A DNA stretch of 9,729 nucleotides from an uncultured Eubacteriales bacterium (GTDB lineage: Bacteria > Bacillota > Clostridia > Oscillospirales > Oscillospiraceae). How positions within the stretch are numbered: position 1 is the stretch's first letter; each line of letters starts with the position of its first letter. This document shows, piece after piece, positions 4,299-9,729 of this stretch. The notes under the pieces were generated by a model, which worked only from the letters and a program-made list of their open reading frames with translations, searched no databases and was not told the DNA's origin. The stretch spans positions 1-9,729 of the forward strand of contig USAT01000075.1 of assembly GCA_900552725.1 (NCBI GenBank), in the 5' to 3' direction. The position numbers and the translations under genes were made by a program.

Positions 4299-6638
4299 TT
4301 ACAGGCTGTACAGCCTGATCTGGCCGTCCTCGGCGGTGGCCTTCAACTGGGTGACGGGATGCTCGAAGGCGTCGATGATCAGGTTGGCCATGGGATCCTC
4401 CAGCTCCTTCTGGATGCAGCGGCGCAGGTTCCGTGCGCCGTAGGCGGCGGAATAGGACTTCTTCACCAGCACGTCCACCACGCCGTCGTCGTACATGAAG
4501 CCGAAGCCCTTGTCGGCCAGGGAGGTCTTCAGTTCGTCCAGCATGATGCGGGCGATATCCCGGAAGTTCTCCTCAGTGAGCTGGTGGAAATAGATGACCT
4601 CGTCCACACGGTTGATGAACTCCGGCCGCAGGAAGTCCCGCAGGGCCTTCATGACCCGCTCCTTGCCCTGATCACCGGCGGACTTATCAAAGCCCACCGA
4701 ACCGGCGGCCTTGTCGGAGCCGGCGTTGGAGGTCATGACGATGACCGTATTCTCGAAATTCACCTTGCGGCCATGGGCGTCGGTGATCTGGCCGTCGTCC
4801 AGAATTTGCAGCAGCACATTCAGCACATCCGGGTGGGCCTTCTCGATCTCGTCGAACAGCACCACGGAATAGGGCTTGCGGCGGATCTTCTCCGTCAGCT
4901 GGCCCGCCTCGTCATAGCCCACATAGCCGGGAGGGCTGCCCACGATGCGGGACACGGAGTGCTTCTCCATAAACTCGGACATATCCAGCCGGATCAGGCT
5001 CTCCGGCGCGTTGAAGAGGTCGTCGGCCAGCTGCTTCACCAGCTCGGTCTTGCCCACGCCGGTGCTGCCCACGAAAATGAAGCTGACGGGCTTGTGCTTG
5101 GGGCTGATGCCCACCCGGTTGCGGCGGATGGCGGCGGCCACGGCGGCCACGGCCTCGTCCTGGCCCACGATGTGCTTCTTCAGGCGGTTCTCCAACTGGC
5201 TCAGCCGCTGGAATTCCTCCTCCTTGATCTTGCTGGCGGGGATCTTCGTCCACATCTCGATGACGCGGGCGATGTTGTCCATGGTCAGGGTGGGCGTGCC
5301 CTTTGCCTTGATGTTCTCCAGCTCCTGCTGCAAGCGGATCTGCTCGCTGCGCAGCTGGGCGATCCGGGCGTAGCGCTGATCCATCTGCTCCGGGGTCTGC
5401 TCCTCCTCCGGCGTCTCCGAGGACAGGGTCTCCTGCTCGGTGGCGATGGCGGCAAGCTGCTGCTCCAGCTCCATGCGGCGGTTGATGTCCGCGTCGTGAA
5501 GGTTCATGTCGGAGCAGGCCTCGTCGATGAGGTCGATGGCCTTGTCAGGCAGATAGCGGTCGGTGATATACCGCTCGGACAACTGCACCGCCTGGCGCAG
5601 CACGCCGTCGGGGATGGACACGCCGTGGAACTGCTCATAGTAGTGGGCGATGCCCCGGAGAATTTTCAGCGTGTCCTCAATGTTGGGCTCATTGACGGTC
5701 ACCGGCTGGAAGCGGCGCTCCAGAGCGGTGTCCTTTTCGATGTGCTTGCGGTACTCGTTGAAGGTGGTGGCGCCGATCACCTGGATCTCGCCGCGGCTGA
5801 GAGCGGGCTTCAGGATATTGGCGGCGTTCATGCTGCCCTCGGCGTCCCCCGCGCCCACAATGTTGTGTACCTCGTCGATGACCAGGATGATGTTCCCAGC
5901 CTTGCGGATCTCCTCGATCAGGCCCTTCATGCGGCTCTCGAACTGGCCGCGGAACTGGGTGCCCGCCACCAGGGCCGTCAGGTCAAGGAGATAGACCTCC
6001 TTATTGCGCAGCTTGAAGGGCACCTCCCCGGCGGCGATGCGTTGGGCCAGTCCCTCGGCAATGGCGGTCTTGCCCACGCCGGGCTCACCGATGAGGCAGG
6101 GGTTGTTCTTCTGGCGGCGGTTCAGGATCTGCACCACCCGCTCGATCTCCTGCTCACGGCCGATGACGGCGTCCAGCTTGCCCTGCCGGGCCCGCTGGCT
6201 GAGGTTGATGCAGTAGTTGTCCAGAAACTTCCGCTTTTTCTCGGTCTTGCGGCCGCCGCCGTTGTTGGGGGCGGCGCTGCCCTCGCCGGAGGGCTGCTGG
6301 GTCTGGGCGGGGGGATTGCTGCCGTTATTGCCGAACAGCCGGTTCAGGAAGGGGAAGGTGGCGGTCTTGCCGCTCTCCTCGTCGTCCTCGTCGCCGTCCT
6401 CGGCCTCGGGCAGCTCCTCCGCGCCGCCGAATGCCTGCATCATCTCGTTGGAGATGTTGTCCAGATCCTCCGGCGTGATGCCCATGCGCTTCATCATCTC
6501 GTCCACCTGGGGCAGGCCCAGCTGGGCGGCGCACTTCAGGCACAGGCCCTCGTTGACCTGCTCGTTCTTCTCGTTGAGGCGGGAGATGAACACCACCGCC
6601 ACGTTTTTCTTACATCTTGAACAAAGGGTAGGCTGCAT
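4299..6638 (-). CDS. clpE: ClpE-like AAA+ unfoldase with N-terminal zinc ribbon
   Basis: This 779-aa ATP-dependent unfoldase would feed proteins to ClpP. In place of the usual Clp N-domain it begins with a zinc ribbon, C6-C9 and C33-C36, which is the ClpE layout. A long acidic, Gly/Asn-rich linker (about 70-135) follows. AAA1 has Walker A GEPGVGKT (184-191), Walker B ILVIDE (251-256), pore loop GTQFRG and Arg finger region ALERRF (305-310). The middle domain (about 385-445) is coiled and UVR-like. AAA2 has GSTGVGKT (524-531), VVLFDE (592-597) and GYVG pore loop (571-574). The VGF tripeptide (648-650) matches the ClpP-docking loop of ClpC/ClpA proteins. It is longer than B. subtilis ClpE (about 700 aa), mostly through the linker. 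The ATG at 6638 follows GGAGGAA; the upstream open frame runs through repeats and is not coding. No CtsR operator was found upstream. Confidence 0.93.
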   Translation of the reverse strand: MQPTLCSRCKKNVAVVFISRLNEKNEQVNEGLCLKCAAQLGLPQVDEMMKRMGITPEDLDNISNEMMQAFGGAEELPEAEDGDEDDEESGKTATFPFLNRLFGNNGSNPPAQTQQPSGEGSAAPNNGGGRKTEKKRKFLDNYCINLSQRARQGKLDAVIGREQEIERVVQILNRRQKNNPCLIGEPGVGKTAIAEGLAQRIAAGEVPFKLRNKEVYLLDLTALVAGTQFRGQFESRMKGLIEEIRKAGNIILVIDEVHNIVGAGDAEGSMNAANILKPALSRGEIQVIGATTFNEYRKHIEKDTALERRFQPVTVNEPNIEDTLKILRGIAHYYEQFHGVSIPDGVLRQAVQLSERYITDRYLPDKAIDLIDEACSDMNLHDADINRRMELEQQLAAIATEQETLSSETPEEEQTPEQMDQRYARIAQLRSEQIRLQQELENIKAKGTPTLTMDNIARVIEMWTKIPASKIKEEEFQRLSQLENRLKKHIVGQDEAVAAVAAAIRRNRVGISPKHKPVSFIFVGSTGVGKTELVKQLADDLFNAPESLIRLDMSEFMEKHSVSRIVGSPPGYVGYDEAGQLTEKIRRKPYSVVLFDEIEKAHPDVLNVLLQILDDGQITDAHGRKVNFENTVIVMTSNAGSDKAAGSVGFDKSAGDQGKERVMKALRDFLRPEFINRVDEVIYFHQLTEENFRDIARIMLDELKTSLADKGFGFMYDDGVVDVLVKKSYSAAYGARNLRRCIQKELEDPMANLIIDAFEHPVTQLKATAEDGQIRLYSL

Positions 6639-6743
6639 ATGGTTCCTCCAAATCAGAAACTGGCGTAAGCGTTTTGTGCCCATAGCCAATAGAATTGCGG
6701 TTTTTGGGGTGATTTTCGCGCTGATCGCAATAGGTCCGATAAT

Positions 6744-6776
6744 CGTCCGTAGGGGCCGGCGTCCTCGACGGCCCGC
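6744..6776 (+). repeat. Palindromic repeat, copy A
   Basis: Core GTAGGGGCCGGCGTCCTCGA, continuing CGGCCCGC. It can fold as GGGCCG (6753-6758) with CGGCCC (6769-6774), then a G-A mismatch and two more pairs. All 33 bases are identical to copy C. The conserved TCCGTA begins at 6746. Confidence 0.85.
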
Positions 6777-6804
6777 CGTAAATGCGGCGCACCATCGGTA
6801 GAAA

Positions 6805-6839
6805 TCCGTAGGGGCCGATGCCCACATCGGCCCGCCGTA
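6805..6839 (+). repeat. Palindromic repeat, copy B
   Basis: It shares TCCGTAGGGGCCG and CGGCCCGCCGTA with copy A, but has a different inner stem: GGGCCGATG (6812-6820) pairs perfectly with CATCGGCCC (6825-6833) around CCCA. The two arms differ from copy A while remaining complementary, so the hairpin rather than the exact sequence is kept. TCCGTA begins at 6805, exactly 59 nt after copy A. Confidence 0.85.
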
Positions 6840-6861
6840 TCACACAGCGGGTTCTTATCAC

Positions 6862-6894
6862 CGTCCGTAGGGGCCGGCGTCCTCGACGGCCCGC
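6862..6894 (+). repeat. Palindromic repeat, copy C
   Basis: Identical over 33 bases to copy A (6744-6776). TCCGTA begins at 6864, again exactly 59 nt after copy B. The sequence after the palindrome differs from copies A and B, apart from a shared CGGTA motif. Confidence 0.85.
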
Positions 6895-6922
6895 ACGGTA
6901 TACGACGGCATTTTCGGTAAAC

Positions 6923-6954
6923 GACGGGGCGTCGGGGACGCCGCCCCCTACAAC
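6923..6954 (-). repeat. Palindromic repeat, copy D (inverted)
   Basis: On the minus strand this reads GTTGTAGGGGGCGGCGTCCC and continues CGACGCCCC. The stem is GGCGTC (6928-6933) and GACGCC (6937-6942) with a three-base loop, extended outward by GG/CC past one bulge. It is related to copies A-C through TAGGGG and GGCGTCC, but points the other way. Confidence 0.75.
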
Positions 6955-6992
6955 GATGGGGCGTACCCCTTATGTTTTTCTCCCACGCTCGC

Positions 6993-7664
6993 TCACCACA
7001 GCATGGCAATCAGATCCATGGGGCTGTGCTGGGCGAAATATTGCAGAAGGTGCGTCTTTTGCAGGGTGGCGGCGTCCACCAGCCCTGTCCACTGCACCAC
7101 GCTGGCGGCGGCGAACATCACCAGTATGCCCAGGCACAACCCCAGGGCCGCGCCGCCCAGGCGGTTCAGAAAGCCCAGCACCGGGGCACGGGCCGCCAGC
7201 TGCAATGGGCTTGTGATCAGCCGCAGCAGCAGCGACAGAAGCAGAAACGACACCACGAACAGCACGCCGTACACCAGCGACCGCACCAGCCCGGTGACGG
7301 CGCCCTCCAGCAGGTTTTTGCCCGCCTCCACGGCGCTGTCCATGGCTCTCTTGGCGATGCCGGTGATGGCGTCAAAGTCCACCAGTCCGGCCAGCGCCTC
7401 ATTGTCGGACGCGGCGGCGGCCGTGACGGCCTCCTGGCTGTGTCCGTCGGTCAGCCGGTCCAGGATACGCTCCTGCACCCGGGGCGTCACCCAATCGGTG
7501 ACCGGGTCAGCCAGCAGATTGGCCACGATGCCGCTGCCCACCAGGGCCACCGCCAGGATCACCACGCTCAGCAGGCTGCTGACGAAGCCCCGGCTGCCGC
7601 CGATCACCAGGCACAGCAGCAGGATCGCCGCGATGACCACATCTAATATCAGGGAAACACTCAT
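6993..7664 (-). CDS. cvpA: CvpA family membrane protein
   Basis: This 223-aa inner-membrane protein has the CvpA layout: two hydrophobic segments at the start (about 5-22 and 28-50), a polar region of about 70 residues, then two more segments (about 127-149 and 168-190). The family's Gly-Arg-Gly-type signature after the first helix is present as GGSRGF (22-27). E. coli CvpA is needed for colicin V production and is linked to envelope stress and bile tolerance; its biochemical role is not settled. The ATG at 7664 has AAAGGAG 5 nt upstream. The gene starts 17 nt after the DUF5711-type gene and is the last of the truA run. Family assignment rests on topology and the signature; function in this organism is unknown. 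Confidence 0.85.
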   Translation of the reverse strand: MSVSLILDVVIAAILLLCLVIGGSRGFVSSLLSVVILAVALVGSGIVANLLADPVTDWVTPRVQERILDRLTDGHSQEAVTAAAASDNEALAGLVDFDAITGIAKRAMDSAVEAGKNLLEGAVTGLVRSLVYGVLFVVSFLLLSLLLRLITSPLQLAARAPVLGFLNRLGGAALGLCLGILVMFAAASVVQWTGLVDAATLQKTHLLQYFAQHSPMDLIAMLW

Positions 7665-7681
7665 AAAAACTCCTTTTGCCC

Positions 7682-8884
7682 TTACGGCAGATACAGCGAA
7701 GCGCCGGCGGCGCCCGCCAAAACGGCGCTGCCGTCCTCACGCATCAGGACGGCCCGCGCCTCGCTGACGTCGGGCAGCGTGGCTACCTCCGTCAGGTACT
7801 TGTCATAGATGGTCAGCCGGTCGCTGAACAGCACCGCCACATAGCGGCCCGCGGTGGACATATCCAGCACCTCGCCGTCAATGTCGCAGCCGCCCAGCTC
7901 GTTGCCGTCGTTGTCCACGGTGATCAGGCTGGCAAAGCCGCCGGACTTATACCGGCTGAGAAGCAGCGCCGCCCAGTCGCCGTCGCCGGTGGCGCAGCGG
8001 CGCAGATACTGGCCGCCGTAGGAATAGCTGGAGCGCAGCGCGCCGTCGGTATCCAGCAGATAGAGCCCCTGCTCCGACACGGCGCAGAAGGACTTCTGCA
8101 TGGTCTCCAGGGCGTAGACCGCGCCGCCGTTGATGGCGGTGGCGGCCACCTCCTTATCGCTGTTGGTGCGGTACAGCACCAGGAAGCTCTGGAAACCGCC
8201 GTCCTCCTGTCCCATGGTCACCGCCGCCAGCGTGCGGTCATCCCGGCCCAGGGCGGCGGTCATGACGAACCGCTGGGCGGAGAGATAGGTAAACACCGCC
8301 GTGCCGCTGCTGTCCCACACGGTGACAGCGGCCTTGGCGCCGCTTTTATTATAGGTAGCGGTCACATAGCCGTGAGGGTTGACGGTGACGGAGAGCAGCT
8401 CGCCCTCGGTCTCCTGCTGCCAGCGCAGGCCCTTGCTGTCCAGGGCGTACAGCACTGTGCCGCCGATGTCATAGGCCACGGCCACGTCGCCGCCGGACAC
8501 CAGATCCGGGTGCAGGAAGCGAACGCTGTTCTGATACAGCACCTGGCTGCGCTCGTCCAGCACCCGCACCTGATTGGCGGCCACCGTCACCAGGCTGCCG
8601 TTCAGGGCGGCAAAGCGGCTGGTGGCGTCGTTTTCATAGTAATAGAGCTTGGCGCAGCCGGTCTCGTCCTTCTCGGCCCGGGCGTAGATGATACTGCGGC
8701 GCAGGCCGTCAAAGCTGTTGGCGTCCCACAGGACAGCGACGGCCACCACGCCCAGCACGATCACCACCGCCAGCGTCAGCCACAGCCATTTGCGGGGCTT
8801 TTTTCGCTGCTGCACACGGCGGGGCTGCTCCTCCTGCACGTCGCCGGGCTGGAAATCATAAATTTTTTGGGTGTCTCTTTTCAT
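7682..8884 (-). CDS. Membrane-anchored DUF5711-type protein, beta-propeller-like
   Basis: This 400-aa protein has a short charged N-terminal tail (1-32, many Arg/Lys before the membrane), a single transmembrane helix (about 33-53), and a large domain that should lie outside the cell by the positive-inside rule. That domain has repeated strand-rich blocks ending in patterns such as VRVLD, TVWDSSG, LYLLDTDG and ITVDNDG, like WD40/PQQ-type beta-propellers. It fits what I recall of the uncharacterised DUF5711 family in Clostridia. No catalytic motif is visible. The ATG at 8884 is preferred to an in-frame GTG six codons earlier because GGGAGG lies between them. It sits 26 nt after truA and 17 nt before cvpA, so a shared transcript is likely. 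Confidence 0.75.
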   Translation of the reverse strand: MKRDTQKIYDFQPGDVQEEQPRRVQQRKKPRKWLWLTLAVVIVLGVVAVAVLWDANSFDGLRRSIIYARAEKDETGCAKLYYYENDATSRFAALNGSLVTVAANQVRVLDERSQVLYQNSVRFLHPDLVSGGDVAVAYDIGGTVLYALDSKGLRWQQETEGELLSVTVNPHGYVTATYNKSGAKAAVTVWDSSGTAVFTYLSAQRFVMTAALGRDDRTLAAVTMGQEDGGFQSFLVLYRTNSDKEVAATAINGGAVYALETMQKSFCAVSEQGLYLLDTDGALRSSYSYGGQYLRRCATGDGDWAALLLSRYKSGGFASLITVDNDGNELGGCDIDGEVLDMSTAGRYVAVLFSDRLTIYDKYLTEVATLPDVSEARAVLMREDGSAVLAGAAGASLYLP

Positions 8885-8910
8885 GGTCTCCCTCCCTTTC
8901 ACGGTGGATG

Positions 8911-9666
8911 TCAGCGTTCCAGGCGTTCGTCGTCGTACCAGACGCGGGTCAGATACAGGCCGCCCGGCGGCGCCGTCGGTCCCGCCAGGGTGCGGTTGCC
9001 GCTGTCGAGAATGACGGGGATATCCTCCGGCGTCAGCTTCCCCTCGGCGGCGTACAGCACGGTGCCGGTGATGGCCCGTACCATATTATACAAAAATCCG
9101 TCGGCGCATACCTTCAGCTCCAGCAGCTCCCCGCTGCGGGTGACCCGGCAGTAGTAGATGGTGCGCACTGTGCTGCGGACATTGGTGCCCACAGAGCGGA
9201 CGGCGGCGAAATCGTGGGTGCCCTCGAACATCCGGGCGGCGCGGTCCATCACCGCCTCGTCCAGCTTCTTGGGATAGAAATAGGCGCGGTTGACATAAAA
9301 CGGGTTCTTGATGCGGGAGTTATAGATGCGGTAGGTGTATTCCTTCTTGACGCAGGAGCCGATGGCATTGAAATCGTCCGCCACCTCAAAGGCGGCCTTG
9401 ACGGCGATATCCTCCGGAATGTGGGTATTGACGGCGAAGGGCAGGCGATCCAGCGGGATGCGGGAATCGGTGCGGAAATTGGCCACATAGTGCTCGGCGT
9501 GGACGCCGGCGTCGGTGCGGCCGCAGCCGGTGAGCTTGACGCCGTGGCCGCAGACCATGCTGAGGCCACGCTCCAGCGTCTGGGCCACGGAGACCTCCGT
9601 TTTCTGCACCTGCCAGCCGTGGTAGGCGCTGCCGTTATACATCAATGTCAGGGCGATATTGCGCAT
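8911..9666 (-). CDS. truA: tRNA pseudouridine(38-40) synthase TruA
   Basis: This 251-aa protein converts uridines 38-40 in the anticodon arm of many tRNAs to pseudouridine. The start MRNIALTLMYNGSAYHGWQ and the catalytic motif GRTDAGVHA (49-57, nucleophile D52) are diagnostic. Further family blocks are FNAIGSCVKKEYTYRIYN, HDFAAVRSVG, the GFLYNMVRAITGTVL helix, and an APPGGLYL motif near the C-terminus. Length is normal. The ATG at 9666 has AAGGAG 6 nt upstream; an earlier in-frame start would add 13 low-complexity residues before that site. It is the first gene seen in its run, and no promoter is recognisable in the 63 nt left before the edge. Confidence 0.96.
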   Translation of the reverse strand: MRNIALTLMYNGSAYHGWQVQKTEVSVAQTLERGLSMVCGHGVKLTGCGRTDAGVHAEHYVANFRTDSRIPLDRLPFAVNTHIPEDIAVKAAFEVADDFNAIGSCVKKEYTYRIYNSRIKNPFYVNRAYFYPKKLDEAVMDRAARMFEGTHDFAAVRSVGTNVRSTVRTIYYCRVTRSGELLELKVCADGFLYNMVRAITGTVLYAAEGKLTPEDIPVILDSGNRTLAGPTAPPGGLYLTRVWYDDERLER

Positions 9667-9706
9667 AGGTTCTCCTTCATGGGGTGGTGGGGCGGCGGCC
9701 GGCAAA

Positions 9707-9729
9707 TGTTGTAGGGCGGGGTGACCACA
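9707..9729 (+). repeat. Partial palindromic repeat, cut by the window edge
   Basis: It starts TGTTGTAGGGCGGGGTGACC and ends CACA. It shares GTTGTAGGG with copy D and has the beginning of a stem, GGCGGGGTG-ACCA-CA, whose second arm would lie beyond the edge. It is upstream of truA. Confidence 0.5.

Larger units (their letters stand above)
6639..6992. other. 354-nt intergenic region between cvpA and clpE
   Basis: The part nearest clpE (6639-6743) holds its ribosome binding site, but I could not find a convincing -35/-10 pair on the minus strand. I also found no GGTCAAA heptads of the kind bound by CtsR. Positions 6744-6954 are filled by palindromic repeats A-D, listed separately. After the cvpA stop there is no hairpin with a T tract, only a small GGGG/CCCC hairpin (near 6958-6970), so the transcript may run on toward clpE. 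No ORF here looks coding. Confidence 0.6.

Noticed and set aside
4290..6620. Plus-strand open frame of 776 codons opposite clpE
   Set aside because: The translation is a Leu/Val/His/Gly-rich shadow of the clpE codons with no recognisable domain. The opposite strand has full AAA+ motifs.
6639..6743. CtsR operator or sigma-A promoter for clpE
   Set aside because: I found no GGTCAAA or TTTGACC heptads, and no pair of -35/-10 boxes at 16-18 nt spacing better than chance.
6639..6827. 63-codon N-terminal extension of clpE
   Set aside because: The frame runs through repeat copies A and B and lacks a ribosome binding site, whereas the ATG at 6638 has GGAGGAA and directly precedes the zinc ribbon.
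6744..6954. CRISPR array suggested by regularly spaced repeats
   Set aside because: There are only three direct copies, one with a different stem, the intervals are about 26 nt of related rather than unique sequence, and no cas gene is in the window. Palindromic intergenic repeats explain it better.
7676..9154. Plus-strand open frame of 492 codons spanning the DUF5711-type gene and part of truA
   Set aside because: It crosses two real minus-strand genes and their ribosome binding sites, and its composition is that of an antisense GC artefact.

Overview
The window looks like chromosomal DNA from a GC-rich anaerobic Firmicute of the gut Clostridia, probably Oscillospiraceae-like. I infer this from the 16S 5' end, a T-box riboswitch, the CvpA and DUF5711-type proteins, a flavodoxin/ferredoxin fusion, strong GGAGG ribosome binding sites, and short palindromic repeats in the gaps. 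No species can be named from this alone. I see no phage, transposase, CRISPR or defence genes. The most unusual part is the left-hand third.

Layout. (1) Positions 1-56 are the 5' end of a 16S rRNA gene on the minus strand, which continues beyond the left edge. Behind it lie a leader of about 220 nt with hairpins and two tandem sigma-A-type rRNA promoters (286-314 and 394-422). (2) Reading the other way from about 560 is a plus-strand unit: a weak promoter, a complete T-box tRNA-sensing leader (about 605-873) with a specifier best read as UAC (tyrosine), a 26-codon ORF with a good ribosome binding site (903-983), and a PLP lyase of the tyrosine phenol-lyase/tryptophanase family (1033-2481). 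(3) A bidirectional terminator (2483-2520) separates it from a convergent minus-strand run. In transcription order that run is a ClpE-like AAA+ unfoldase (4299-6638), a 70-aa four-cysteine protein (4060-4272), a flavodoxin plus two-[4Fe-4S] protein (3212-4030) and a YjjG-type HAD nucleotidase (2519-3199). The gaps are 26, 29 and 12 nt, so they probably form one operon. (4) A 354-nt gap (6639-6992) holds palindromic repeats, three of them spaced exactly 59 nt apart and a fourth inverted. (5) A second minus-strand run is truA (8911-9666), a membrane-anchored DUF5711-type protein (7682-8884) and cvpA (6993-7664), with gaps of 26 and 17 nt. A further repeat copy is cut by the right edge.

How the parts relate. 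The T-box should raise lyase expression when tRNA-Tyr is uncharged. That is unexpected for an enzyme usually regarded as degrading tyrosine to phenol, pyruvate and ammonia. The lyase keeps the residues that mark tyrosine phenol-lyase but has changes around the cofactor. The Clp-led run mixes protein quality control, probable zinc proteins, redox chemistry and nucleotide clean-up, which suggests stress housekeeping but does not prove it. The truA run is ordinary housekeeping plus two poorly characterised membrane proteins. Long ORFs opposite these genes are by-products of high GC and were left out.
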